A stretch of DNA of 51,135 nt from Actinomycetota bacterium (GTDB lineage: Bacteria; Actinomycetota; Actinomycetes; Nanopelagicales; Nanopelagicaceae). The stretch's first letter is position 1. Each line of letters begins with the position of its first letter. A program made the translations under genes and the position numbers. Positions 9,341 to 18,424 of this stretch are shown here, in pieces. Under the pieces are notes generated by a model, which worked only from the letters and a program-made list of their open reading frames with translations, made no database searches and had not been told where the DNA came from. Where the stretch lies: NCBI GenBank assembly GCA_947372915.1, contig CANBVO010000002.1:1-51135 (forward strand), read 5' to 3'.

Positions 9341-10167
9341 TCGAGGAAAAAATCCAATAAGAAATCGGTAGTTCCGGGTACGACTGCGTACTTATCTAAA
9401 TCCGTGACACCCTCGGATGCCAAGACTTCATCATCAACAAAGAAGTTGCCAGTTGCTTCTGCGCTTGGGCGATTGAGAATGATGTAGGCCGTATCTGCCA
9501 AAATCTCTGGTTTTCTGCAGAAAGCGGTATCGATCCCAGGAATCATTGCTAGAGCAGCAGTATCGATGGCGGTGCGTGGCCAGAGTGCATTGACGGCGAT
9601 TCCGTCGCGCTTGAACTCTTCTGCCATGCCAAGAACGCACATGCTCATTCCATATTTGGCCATCGTGTAGGCCACATGATTCTTAAACCATTTGGCCTTC
9701 ATTGAAAGCGGCGGCGAGAGTGTCAGGATGTGTGGGTTGCGACCTTGCTTCGCGCTCTCGCGAAGATGGGGAATCGCTGCCTGGCTAGTCAAAAAAGTGC
9801 CACGCACATTGACATCAAACATGAGGTCAAAACGCTTTGCCGGCGTCTTCTCGGTGGGAGTTAAATTAATTGCACTGGCGTTGTTGATCAGAATATCTAT
9901 ACCGCCGAATTCAGCGACGGTCTTGGCGATTGCTGCCTCGATCTGTTCTTCTTCGCGGATATCGCATTGGATGGGCAATGCCTTGCCGCCGGCTGCCTCG
10001 ATCTCCTTGGCGGCGCTAAAAATAGTGCCGGGCAAAGTGGGATGTGGATCGGTTGTCTTCGCCGCAATGGCAATTTGAGCGCCATCAGCGGCGGCTTTGA
10101 GTGCAATCGCTAAACCAATTCCACGGGAACCGCCAGTGATAAAGATTCGTTTTCCGGCTAGTGACAT
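9337..10167 (-). CDS. SDR family oxidoreductase (HSDL2-like)
   Basis: FITGGSRGIGLAIALKAAADGA, NNASAINL, YTMAKYGMS. Confidence 0.88.
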   Translation of the reverse strand: MSLAGKRIFITGGSRGIGLAIALKAAADGAQIAIAAKTTDPHPTLPGTIFSAAKEIEAAGGKALPIQCDIREEEQIEAAIAKTVAEFGGIDILINNASAINLTPTEKTPAKRFDLMFDVNVRGTFLTSQAAIPHLRESAKQGRNPHILTLSPPLSMKAKWFKNHVAYTMAKYGMSMCVLGMAEEFKRDGIAVNALWPRTAIDTAALAMIPGIDTAFCRKPEILADTAYIILNRPSAEATGNFFVDDEVLASEGVTDLDKYAVVPGTTDFLLDFFLD

Positions 10168-10920
10168 TTACTTACCCTTCTTCTCGAGGAATTTCATAAA
10201 TGCTATTTGTGCCTCTTCAGATTCCAAAGCAATTCTAAAGAGTTCGCCCTCAACTGCCATAACTTGCTCAATGGCGAGATGGTCTTTGCTCTTCAGTAGC
10301 GCCTTGGTATTAATGACAGATGTGGGAGGTTGATCACCAATAACTGTGGCAACCTTGATAGCAGTCTCCAGTGGCGAATCAGTTATTTGATTAATCAACC
10401 CCATATCGAGCGCCTCCTGCGCGCCGAAAGAGCGTCCGGTCAAGAAAATTTCAGAAGCTTTAGCATGACCAACCAATCGTGGAAAGAGCAGGCTTGACCC
10501 AGCTTCGGGAACGAGTCCCAAATTCACAAATGGCATCTGAAACTGAGTGTCGAGAGCTGCATAGACCAAGTCGCAATGCAAGAGCGCTGTTGTTCCAATT
10601 CCGACCGCACTCCCCTGCACTGCCGCGATTAACGGCTTAGGAAAGTTATGCAGAGCTGCAAGGAATTGAAAGCCAGGCGCACTCTCATCTTTCGCAGGCT
10701 CATTCATGAAATCGAAGATGTCATTACCTGCCGTGAAAGTTCCACCCGCACCCGTGAGAACAACAGAGCGAATCTCAAAATCTCCGGCTGCCTCAGAGAG
10801 CGCTGCCGTGAGCTCTTGATACATGGCCGAGGTGATCGCATTCTTCTTGGCCGGACGATCGAGGGTGAGCACCAAAATATTGCCTTGACGCTCGCGAGAG
10901 ATGTTAGAGAGATCAGTCAT
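10168..10920 (-). CDS. Enoyl-CoA hydratase/isomerase family protein
   Basis: MTDLSNISRERQGNILVLTLDRPAKKNAIT...AAVQGSAVGIGTTALLHCDLVYA; start at 10920 (TAGACT-N7-ATG), upstream ORF extension rejected. Confidence 0.88.
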   Translation of the reverse strand: MTDLSNISRERQGNILVLTLDRPAKKNAITSAMYQELTAALSEAAGDFEIRSVVLTGAGGTFTAGNDIFDFMNEPAKDESAPGFQFLAALHNFPKPLIAAVQGSAVGIGTTALLHCDLVYAALDTQFQMPFVNLGLVPEAGSSLLFPRLVGHAKASEIFLTGRSFGAQEALDMGLINQITDSPLETAIKVATVIGDQPPTSVINTKALLKSKDHLAIEQVMAVEGELFRIALESEEAQIAFMKFLEKKGK

Positions 10921-11002
10921 GAGCAGGAGTCTAGCCACGCCTCTGTGACTCAGCTGAAGGTGGATAGCGAAAAAATAGAGCAGAATAGGCATATTCCACC
11001 GA

Positions 11003-11326
11003 ATGGAGAGATTCTTGGATATCCGAATTTTGTCGCGGGAGCTGACCCCGTTCGAGCGTCTAGTCGCCGAACACCTCTGTGACGGGCTCTCCAATGTCGC
11101 GATCGCTAATGCCACTGCTCATACCGAAAAAGTTATTGAAAATACCGTCTCTCGCATGGCCCGCGCCTTTGGAATTAAATCAAATTCCGATACAAATATT
11201 CGAGTTCTTCTCGCTCTGGCTTATCGCGCACATTTTGGTGATGCCTCATTCGATAAATTGAAAGTTCCTTGCCAACATTTTGAAGTTGGCCCAGATGGAA
11301 AGCAGTACTGCTCCCGTCACATCTAG
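11003..11326 (+). CDS. Small LuxR-type HTH protein with C-terminal Cys/His tail
   Basis: ELTPFERLVAEHLCDGLSNVAIANATAHTEKVIENTVSRMARAFGIKSNSDTNIRVLLALAYRAHF resembles GerE/LuxR HTH; tail CQHFEVGPDGKQYCSRH. Confidence 0.68.
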   Translation: MERFLDIRILSRELTPFERLVAEHLCDGLSNVAIANATAHTEKVIENTVSRMARAFGIKSNSDTNIRVLLALAYRAHFGDASFDKLKVPCQHFEVGPDGKQYCSRHI

Positions 11327-11357
11327 GCTCACTAGTCTCAAAGTGTGACCTACGACT

Positions 11358-11398
11358 GAGTGCTACCCCCTATACCTTTTCGCATAGGGCTAGCACTC
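11358..11398. terminator. Long hairpin, probable terminator downstream of the LuxR-type gene
   Basis: GAGTGCTA(11358-11365)/TAGCACTC(11391-11398) plus inner CCCTAT/ATAGGG, followed by GCCCTTTT. Confidence 0.55.
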
Positions 11399-11498
11399 GC
11401 CCTTTTCATATCGCTCTCTCAACAACTGTTGCACACTTCAATCATCACGAAATCAATCCAGATTTCGGACCGAATATTCGGAGAGCGAAGGTAAGAAA

Positions 11499-12089
11499 AT
11501 GAAAAGAAAAACATTCGACAAAATCGCAAGCATGATTGGCGCAATGCTCGGCATTGGCCTACTTGTTGCTGGCGCACTCCTTTCTTGGGGTGGCAACTTT
11601 GCAGCCTCACAAGTTAAAGATCAGCTCAGCCAACAGAAGATTCAATTCCCAGCTGTCGCAGATCTTGCAAAACTTCCACCCGCTGATGCAGCAGCAATGA
11701 AGGTCTATGCCGGTCAAATGATGACAACTGGTGCGCAAGCAAATACTTACGCTAACCACTACATCAAGGTGCACATGGGCTTTATCGCTGGCGGAAAGAT
11801 GTACGAAGAAGTTTCAGGTGAATTTATGGGCAAGAATGCCGCGCTTGCAGCAGATCCGAACAACAAGGCTCTCGCAGCTGAAGTAGCCACTCTCGGGGGG
11901 CAGCGCACAACATTGTTCATGGGCTCAACACTTCGTGGATTACTTGGATTTACATACGCATTCGCGACGCTCGGCTCCATCGCGATGATTGCATCCTATG
12001 TTGCCTACGTTGGAGGAATCGTCTTCCTCATCCTCGCACTTCTCGGTTTCGCTCACTTGCGTAGAGCAGCTACAGATTCCGAGATCTAA
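11499..12089 (+). CDS. Membrane protein of unknown function (N-terminal TM, soluble segment, two C-terminal TMs)
   Basis: 196 aa with hydrophobic segments IGAMLGIGLLVAGALLSW and GFTYAFATLGSIAMIASYVAYVGGIVFLILALLGF. Confidence 0.75.
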   Translation: MKRKTFDKIASMIGAMLGIGLLVAGALLSWGGNFAASQVKDQLSQQKIQFPAVADLAKLPPADAAAMKVYAGQMMTTGAQANTYANHYIKVHMGFIAGGKMYEEVSGEFMGKNAALAADPNNKALAAEVATLGGQRTTLFMGSTLRGLLGFTYAFATLGSIAMIASYVAYVGGIVFLILALLGFAHLRRAATDSEI

Positions 12090-12118
12090 TCCCCAACTCT
12101 CCGTGGGGTAAGTAAGAA

Positions 12119-12146
12119 GCCCCCGTTCTCGAAAGAGAACGGGGGC
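12119..12146. terminator. Strong bidirectional hairpin between convergent genes
   Basis: Perfect 12-bp stem GCCCCCGTTCTC-GAAA-GAGAACGGGGGC. Confidence 0.85.
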
Positions 12147-12160
12147 TATCTCTTTAATAA

Positions 12161-13204
12161 TTATTTTGCTGGGATCTCTCCCGAACCACGAAGATTTAAA
12201 GTTGTGGGAATTTCAACATGCTTAGGTGCGCTCGTGTCTCCATTCAGTCGAGAAAAAAGTAAGTTTGCGGCAGCCTCTCCCATCGCCAGTACATCTTGCG
12301 CAACTAATGTCACTGGCGGATCAAACAAATCGGCGCCCGGAATCTCATCGAAACCAACCAATGCGACTCGGTGTTGCAAATTGCTATGGTGCAACGCTCG
12401 GAGTGCACCAATGGTTACCAAGTTTTGGCTAGCAAAAATTGCGGTTGGGCGATCTGGACGATTAAGCAAAGCTCGCAACGCAATCTCTGCTTCTTCTGGT
12501 GAGTGATATCCCTGAAGCACGTAATCCGGGTTGTAGGCAATCTTGTTTTCCTTCAACGCCCGTTTGTAGCCTTCCAATCGCTCGGCACCGGTATAAATTG
12601 TGGCATAGTCACCCAAATAAGCGATTTTGGTGTGGCCGTGATGAATGAGGTGCATGGTCGCCTCATGCGCACCCTTGGCATTGGTCGACACCACGGTGTC
12701 GGCAGCTACACCCGTTGGGGCACGGTCCACAAAGACCAGAGCGGTACCGGAATCAATTTCGCTTTGCAGATAACTTTGATCATCGCCTGCGGGAACAACA
12801 ATGAGGCCGTCGACCCTTCGAGAAACAAACGCCTCTGTGAGTTCTCGTTCGCGCTCGGGATCTTCGTCTAATGAGCCAGCCAGAACAATTACCTCGTGTT
12901 TGCGAGCAATCTCCTCAATCGCTCTGTGCAAAGAAGAGGAGAAAGGGTTGGCAATATTTTCAAGCAAAAGTCCAATGGTCTTGGTTTTCCCACCACTTCT
13001 GCGAAGTGAACCAGCGGAGAAATTAGGACGGTACCCTAATCGTTCAGCGGCTTGGCGAACTTTCTCGGCCGTATCCTGTGCAACATTTTCTTCACCATTA
13101 ATAACGCGCGAGACGGTCTTAAGGCTCGTTCCAGAAAGATCTGCGACATCACGCATGGTTGCTCTCACCCGGAGAGGGCGATGCGTTGAATTCTCTAAGC
13201 TCAT
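12161..13204 (-). CDS. LacI-family transcriptional regulator
   Basis: ATMRDVADLSGTSLKTVSRVINGEENVAQDTAEKVRQAAERLGYRPN HTH plus periplasmic-binding-like domain. Confidence 0.95.
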   Translation of the reverse strand: MSLENSTHRPLRVRATMRDVADLSGTSLKTVSRVINGEENVAQDTAEKVRQAAERLGYRPNFSAGSLRRSGGKTKTIGLLLENIANPFSSSLHRAIEEIARKHEVIVLAGSLDEDPERERELTEAFVSRRVDGLIVVPAGDDQSYLQSEIDSGTALVFVDRAPTGVAADTVVSTNAKGAHEATMHLIHHGHTKIAYLGDYATIYTGAERLEGYKRALKENKIAYNPDYVLQGYHSPEEAEIALRALLNRPDRPTAIFASQNLVTIGALRALHHSNLQHRVALVGFDEIPGADLFDPPVTLVAQDVLAMGEAAANLLFSRLNGDTSAPKHVEIPTTLNLRGSGEIPAK

Positions 13205-13213
13205 GTGGGAAGG

Positions 13214-14005
13214 CTACTTAGTTTCGATGAGGCCCGTGATAGTTCCTAGGAGTTTTTCAGCATCAAATGTAGAAGTTGGTGCATCTGCCACCACGCGACC
13301 AAGACGTAGCACGACAATTCGATCAGTTACTTGCAAAACGTGGGGCAAAGTGTGGGAAATGAAAACCACACCCAGACCACGTTCTTTGGCGCGCTTAATA
13401 ATCTGAAGTACTTCTGCCGCCTGGCGAGCACCAAGATGGTTGGTTGGTTCATCAAGAATGATGACCTTTCTCGCCCACGACACTGCTCTTCCGATAGCTA
13501 CGGCTTGACGCTGGCCACCGGAAAGTTGGGAAACTGACCTATTTGACGCTGGAACAGCAATACCCACACGTTCCAAATCTTCGTGAGCTTCTTTGTCCAT
13601 CTGCTTCTGCGAGAGAAAGCCCAATTTTCCAAGGATGCCCGAAACAACCTTTTCGCGACCAAGAAAGACGTTAGCGCTGACGGAAAGATCCGGCGCTAAT
13701 CCGGAATCTTGGTAGAGCGTCTCGATTCCCGCTTCAAGAGCGTCGTGTGGAGATTTCCAGACCACTGGCTTACCTTCGAGCAAAATCTCACCGCTACTTG
13801 GCTGGTGAGCGCCGGAAAGAGCCTTAACAAGTGTTGACTTGCCCGCGCCGTTATCGCCAACCAGACCAATAACTTCACCAGCGTGAATCTTAAAATTAAC
13901 GCCATCTAGCGCAACGACGGAGCCGTATTGTTTTCCGATATTACGAACTTCATAAAGCGGAGTTGTCGAATTACTCATCTCTCCCCCTCTTAATCTTTCG
14001 TCCAT
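13214..14005 (-). CDS. Sugar ABC transporter ATP-binding protein (single-NBD, FrcA/RbsA-like)
   Basis: GDNGAGKSTLVKAL Walker A, LSGGQRQAVAIGRA signature, VIILDEP Walker B; about 263 aa, one ATPase domain. Confidence 0.93.
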   Translation of the reverse strand: MDERLRGGEMSNSTTPLYEVRNIGKQYGSVVALDGVNFKIHAGEVIGLVGDNGAGKSTLVKALSGAHQPSSGEILLEGKPVVWKSPHDALEAGIETLYQDSGLAPDLSVSANVFLGREKVVSGILGKLGFLSQKQMDKEAHEDLERVGIAVPASNRSVSQLSGGQRQAVAIGRAVSWARKVIILDEPTNHLGARQAAEVLQIIKRAKERGLGVVFISHTLPHVLQVTDRIVVLRLGRVVADAPTSTFDAEKLLGTITGLIETK

Positions 14006-14958
14006 GTGCGAAAACCTTGAATAAAGACTGCTCCGGCAATCAGAACCGCAACAACAACTTGGTTCCAGTTAGGGGCAACACCGATAATGATCAAACCGCT
14101 AGTTACAGTGGTGAGAATGAGCGAACCAAGAACAGTGCCAGACATGCGGCCTACACCGCCTGATAGTGAAGCGCCACCAATAACTACTGCAGCAATCGCC
14201 ATGAGCTCACCGCTTGCTCCTGAACTTGGCGAACCTGAACCTAAGCGAATATACAGATACATGCCTGCTAGACCAGAGAGAACACCGGAGAGAACATAAA
14301 TTTTAGCGAGGTGAAGTTTTACGTTGATTCCGGCGCTACGAGCCGCGAATGAGTTAGAACCAATTGCGTAGGTATAGCGACCTAATTTAGCCTTGTGCAT
14401 AAAGAGCCCGCAGATGGCGACAATAACGATGATGATAATTCCTGGCGTATTGAGTGGACCAAACCAAGGAACTGAATATGAGATGGCTTTCTCTGGGCCT
14501 TCGCCTATTGGACCGCCGCCGGTGGTCACAATGCAGAGTCCGCGGGCAGCGCCCAACGTTGCGAGTGTCGCGACAAAGGGCACCATGCGCGCCTTGGTGA
14601 TGAGAAAAGCGTTGACGAGTCCGATGAGCAACCCGACACCCATCGCAATAAACGTTCCGACAAGAATTGTGAAATTTTGATTTTGACCGGCTGTGGTCAT
14701 AGAGCGCATTACAAATGCCGCCGCAACACCAGAGAGACCTACAGTTGAACCAACGGAGAGATCAATTCCACCCGACATAATGACGTAGGTTTCGCCGACA
14801 GCCATAAGAACAACTGGCGCCCAATCGGAGAGGATATTTCCAAAGACCGGGATACTAAAGAAAACTGGATTCTTAATACTAAAAAAGGCAACCATTACTG
14901 CAAGTGCGAGAACCAAGATGAACTGCTGATTCTTCAGCACTTCGCGTATGCGATTCAT
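13990..14958 (-). CDS. Sugar ABC transporter permease (RbsC/FrcC family)
   Basis: GETYVIMSGGIDLSVGSTVGLSG...GAARGLCIVTTGGGPIG...GSNSFAARSAGINV...AAVVIGGASLSGGVG. Confidence 0.93.
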   Translation of the reverse strand: MNRIREVLKNQQFILVLALAVMVAFFSIKNPVFFSIPVFGNILSDWAPVVLMAVGETYVIMSGGIDLSVGSTVGLSGVAAAFVMRSMTTAGQNQNFTILVGTFIAMGVGLLIGLVNAFLITKARMVPFVATLATLGAARGLCIVTTGGGPIGEGPEKAISYSVPWFGPLNTPGIIIIVIVAICGLFMHKAKLGRYTYAIGSNSFAARSAGINVKLHLAKIYVLSGVLSGLAGMYLYIRLGSGSPSSGASGELMAIAAVVIGGASLSGGVGRMSGTVLGSLILTTVTSGLIIIGVAPNWNQVVVAVLIAGAVFIQGFRTWTKD

Positions 14959-15007
14959 GTTCCGCCCTTCGAGCTAATAAATTCACGAGATTTTGGATAA
15001 GTGAAAA

Positions 15008-15042
15008 CTGGCCGCCTGGTCAGTCTAGGACTGGGCGGCCAG
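15008..15042 (-). terminator. Intercistronic hairpin between substrate-binding protein and permease genes
   Basis: CTGGCCGCC(15008-15016)/GGCGGCCAG(15034-15042) with inner CAGTC/GACTG; minus-strand 3' side runs into TTTTC. Confidence 0.7.
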
Positions 15043-15066
15043 ATTTCCACCTATTTCAGGTAGTTA

Positions 15067-16059
15067 TTACTTCTGTACGTATGTGTACTTTGCTACATCT
15101 GCAGCAGAAGTAGAAGCGCTGATTACGAAGTTAGGGATAACTACGTTCTTTGCAGTCGCTGTCTTTCCGGTCTTGATGTATTCAACGAGGGTCTTGATTG
15201 CAAGCTTTGCTTCTGCAGCTGGATCTTGCGCAACAAGAGCGGTGATAACACCAGACTTGATGAGCTTGACGTTCTTTGCGTAAGCATCGTAGCCAACGAG
15301 AGCTACCTTGCCCTTGAGGCCCTTAGCTTGAATTGCGGCAGATGCGCCATCAGCGTTGGTTCCATCAATTGCGAAGATGCCGTTGAGCTTAGGGAACTTG
15401 GTCAACCAGTTGTTTACGTTTGTGTTAGCAACTGAAGGCTGTGATGAAGAGTAAGCCTTGTCGACGATCTTGATTCCTGGGTACTTCTTGGCGATAGCCT
15501 TTGAGAAGCCTTCGAGGCGAGCAACGTTTGTTGTTGCTGTTGCAGAAGTAAGACCAACAGCTACTTGGTAGCTGCCACCCTTCTTGTATCCAATGGCCTT
15601 TGCCATTGCATCTGCAGCCTTTGCGCCACCATCAGCGTTGTCGCCGGTGATGAATGAAACAACATCGGTAAGATCATTGACGTGAGTATCAACGTTGACC
15701 ACTGGAATGCCAGCTGTCTTTGCCTTTGTTACTGTGTTTTGAAGAGCAACTGGATCCGTTGGAATAAGAACCAAACCTGATGGATTTTGGGCAAGAACTT
15801 GGTCAGCAATAGGAATTTGTGTTGCTGGTGAGTAGACCGATGGGTCTCCCTGCCAGATAAGTGTGACGCCTGATGCCTTAGCTTGTGCTTCAGCGCCAAC
15901 CTTCATTGCTTGGAAGAATGGGTCTGATTCTGCGCCCATTACGAATGCGATGGTGATTTTGTCTGCTGCGCGAGCTGCAGTTGCAGTTACGCCAGCAACG
16001 AGTGCACCAGCAGCTGCAAGAGCTACGAGAGCTGCAGCTTTCTTTGATGTACGGATCAT
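15067..16059 (-). CDS. Sugar ABC transporter substrate-binding protein (RbsB/FrcB-like)
   Basis: Signal peptide ...AAALVALAAAGALVAGVTATAARAADK, ITIAFVMGAESDPFFQAMKVGAEAQAKASGV; SD AAAGGA. Confidence 0.93.
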   Translation of the reverse strand: MIRTSKKAAALVALAAAGALVAGVTATAARAADKITIAFVMGAESDPFFQAMKVGAEAQAKASGVTLIWQGDPSVYSPATQIPIADQVLAQNPSGLVLIPTDPVALQNTVTKAKTAGIPVVNVDTHVNDLTDVVSFITGDNADGGAKAADAMAKAIGYKKGGSYQVAVGLTSATATTNVARLEGFSKAIAKKYPGIKIVDKAYSSSQPSVANTNVNNWLTKFPKLNGIFAIDGTNADGASAAIQAKGLKGKVALVGYDAYAKNVKLIKSGVITALVAQDPAAEAKLAIKTLVEYIKTGKTATAKNVVIPNFVISASTSAADVAKYTYVQK

Positions 16060-16144
16060 GTATATGTTCCTTTCAGAACCTTTTCACTGTCAGGAACCCC
16101 CGTTGAGCCCTGGACCTTCGCCTTCAGCGGGGTGGTGCCCCACT

Positions 16145-16158
16145 TGACAACGATGTCA
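16145..16158. promoter_or_regulatory. LacI-type operator O1 (TGACAACGATGTCA)
   Basis: Near-palindrome with central CG; overlaps predicted transcription start of the ABC operon. Confidence 0.75.
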
Positions 16159-16162
16159 ACGG

Positions 16163-16191
16163 ATTACACACTTGTCTGACAACGATGTCAA
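16163..16191 (-). promoter_or_regulatory. Sigma70-type promoter for the sugar ABC operon
   Basis: On minus strand TTGACA (16191-16186), 17-nt spacer, TGTAAT (16168-16163). Confidence 0.7.
16177..16190. promoter_or_regulatory. LacI-type operator O2 (TGACAACGATGTCA)
   Basis: Second identical copy, 32 bp from O1, overlapping the -35 hexamer. Confidence 0.75.
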
Positions 16192-16259
16192 TCGTTTTCT
16201 CGCCTAGGGGAGATAACGAGTTGATAACAAATAGATGCGAGAGATTGGCGGAAACAGAG

Positions 16260-16691
16260 ATGAGCAGCGAGCGACCAGCGTGGAAAACGGAACTCCAGGC
16301 TCAATGGGAGGTCATCAACCTTTCGAAGTTCTGCGCGGAAATCGGCATCGATTATCAGAGCGCCTTTGTCGATTCACTTGCCCGCTCCAACTCCCCTGCC
16401 TATGAAGGCTACGTCTGGGAAATATTGCCCAACACCAAAATCAATCCAGGCGTGCTTCATGCCTACCCAGCTTCGTCATTGCGTGACCGTCCCGACGCCC
16501 CTGTTATCTGGGAGGAATGGTTCTTTGTTGATGGCGAGATGCACCATCACGTCCTCGCAAACTTTGCAAACGATCGGGCAACTGATACTTGGCAAGGAGA
16601 TTCCAGCGACGTAGATCATCCTGTAGAAGTTCTCAATATCCAATGGCGCCATTTCAATGACGCGAAATTAATTCCACACTATTTTCAGTAA
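16260..16691 (+). CDS. Hypothetical protein
   Basis: ORF MSSERPAWKTELQAQWEVINLSKFCAEIGIDYQSAF...HHHVLANFANDRATDTWQGD; start uncertain (TTG 16221 or upstream also in frame); no family recognised. Confidence 0.65.
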   Translation: MSSERPAWKTELQAQWEVINLSKFCAEIGIDYQSAFVDSLARSNSPAYEGYVWEILPNTKINPGVLHAYPASSLRDRPDAPVIWEEWFFVDGEMHHHVLANFANDRATDTWQGDSSDVDHPVEVLNIQWRHFNDAKLIPHYFQ

Positions 16692-16705
16692 TAATCAAGA
16701 AACGA

Positions 16706-16736
16706 AAAAGGCCCCTGAAATGTCAGGGGCCTTTTT
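16706..16736. terminator. Bidirectional rho-independent terminator
   Basis: AAAAGGCCCCTGA-AATG-TCAGGGGCCTTTTT. Confidence 0.92.
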
Positions 16737-16751
16737 GCTAGTGCAAGAGAA

Positions 16752-17843
16752 TTAGCGCTCAAGTGATCCAGCGATAAATGCTTCAGTCTTCTCATGAGCT
16801 TGCTCATCGGTGTATTGCACCGGTGGCGACTTCATGAAGTAGCTGGAAGGTGAGAGAAGCGGTCCACCAATCTTGCGATCCAAAGCGATCTTTGCGCAAC
16901 GAAGTGCATCGATGATGACGCCAGCAGAGTTTGGTGAATCCCATACTTCAAGCTTGTATTCGAGGTTAAGTGGAACGTCACCGAAGGCGCGGCCTTCAAG
17001 GCGAACATATGCCCACTTGCGGTCATCGAGCCATGGAATGTAGTCAGAAGGTCCGATGTGAACATTCTTTGCACCCATGTCGTGATCGAGCTGAGAAGTA
17101 ACAGATTGGGTCTTAGAAATCTTCTTTGACTCTAGGCGATCGCGCTCAAGCATGTTCTTGAAGTCCATGTTTCCACCAACGTTGAGCTGGTAGGTGCGAT
17201 CAAGGTGCACGCCGCGGTCTTGGAACAACTTAGCCATGATGCGGTGAGTAATGGTTGCGCCAACCTGTGACTTGATGTCATCGCCGACGATAGGAATTCC
17301 GGCCTTAGTGAACTTATCTGCCCAAACTGGGTCTGATGCGATAAAGACAGGAAGAGCGTTGACAAATGCCACGCCAGCGTCAATTGCACATTGTGCGTAG
17401 AACTTGGCTGCTTCTTCTGAACCTACAGGGAGGTAGCAGATGAGAACATCTACCTTCTCGGCCTTGAGGGTTGCAACGATATCTACTGGCGCTGCTGATG
17501 ATTCAGTGATGGTCTCCTTGTAGTAACGACCTAGGCCGTCCAAAGTGTGACCACGTTGTACGACGATGCCAGTCTTGGCAACATCGCAGAACTTAATGGT
17601 GTTGTTCTCGCTCGCCCACATGGCGTCTGCGATATCAAGGCCGACCTTCTTAGCATCTACATCAAATGCAGCAACGAAGTTAACGTCGCGCACATGGTAG
17701 CCACCAAGAACAGCGTGCATGAGACCTGGGATCTCTTTATCTGCAGCTGCGTCCTTGTAGTAAGTAACGCCCTGGATCAGGGAGTTAGCGCAGTTTCCAA
17801 CGCCAACAATCGCTACGCGGATTTCTCCTTTAGAAGTGGTCAC
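16752..17843 (-). CDS. ino1: Inositol-3-phosphate synthase
   Basis: [25 protein letters not shown]...[12 protein letters not shown]...[39 protein letters not shown] start at 17843 overlapping the padR stop. Confidence 0.93.
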   Translation of the reverse strand: MTTSKGEIRVAIVGVGNCANSLIQGVTYYKDAAADKEIPGLMHAVLGGYHVRDVNFVAAFDVDAKKVGLDIADAMWASENNTIKFCDVAKTGIVVQRGHTLDGLGRYYKETITESSAAPVDIVATLKAEKVDVLICYLPVGSEEAAKFYAQCAIDAGVAFVNALPVFIASDPVWADKFTKAGIPIVGDDIKSQVGATITHRIMAKLFQDRGVHLDRTYQLNVGGNMDFKNMLERDRLESKKISKTQSVTSQLDHDMGAKNVHIGPSDYIPWLDDRKWAYVRLEGRAFGDVPLNLEYKLEVWDSPNSAGVIIDALRCAKIALDRKIGGPLLSPSSYFMKSPPVQYTDEQAHEKTEAFIAGSLER

Positions 17844-18382
17844 GAGGATTTCCTTTCGGTATTTATCATTTCTTCCAACCAGGCGATTTCGCGCTCGGAG
17901 GATTCCAAAGAGTGACGACGCCACTCCGCGAGGTACTTATCGATCCCGGCTGGAGATTTCTCCAACTCGTTACGAAGAATGGCTGCCTTCTCAGAAAGGC
18001 GGCGAAGTCGGCCTTCCAAAATTTGCAACCGGTTATTTTTTGGAGTTGGTCCGAAAAATGCGAACCGAACTTCAAAACTTTCATCGTCCCATGACTCGGG
18101 ACCAGTGCTGCCAGCAAGGTCAGCAAAGCGCTTCTCCCCTTTTGGGGTGAGCGCGTAGACAATGCGCGAGCGCCGAGATCGTCCAACGACTTCCGCGATA
18201 GATTCTTCAATAATTCCAGCTTCGAGCATCCGGCGAAGTTGCGGATAGAGAACAGAAAATGAGAGCGCGCGAAATGGGCCATAGATGGCGATTAAGCGCT
18301 TGCGGAGTTCATAGCCATGGAGAGCGCCCTGACTAAGCAGGCCGAGGAGGGCGAATTCCAGTGCTTCAGAACGTGAGCGCAT
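17840..18382 (-). CDS. PadR-family transcriptional regulator
   Basis: [22 protein letters not shown]...[18 protein letters not shown]...[14 protein letters not shown] winged HTH; SD AAGGAG. Confidence 0.92.
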   Translation of the reverse strand: MRSRSEALEFALLGLLSQGALHGYELRKRLIAIYGPFRALSFSVLYPQLRRMLEAGIIEESIAEVVGRSRRSRIVYALTPKGEKRFADLAGSTGPESWDDESFEVRFAFFGPTPKNNRLQILEGRLRRLSEKAAILRNELEKSPAGIDKYLAEWRRHSLESSEREIAWLEEMINTERKSS

Positions 18383-18424
18383 ACCGGACTCCTTCCCTCA
18401 TATGATGACTAGTTATAACGAGCG

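Noticed and set aside
10921-11115. Upstream extension of the enoyl-CoA hydratase ORF
   Set aside because: Extension is antisense to the LuxR-like gene; the 10920 start matches the family N-terminus and TAGACT-N7 spacing.
11358-11398. CIRCE-like heat-shock element (TAGCACTC/GAGTGCTA halves)
   Set aside because: Half-sites are in the reverse order (GAGTGCTA...TAGCACTC, 25-nt gap); CIRCE is TTAGCACTC-N9-GAGTGCTAA. A terminator hairpin is simpler.
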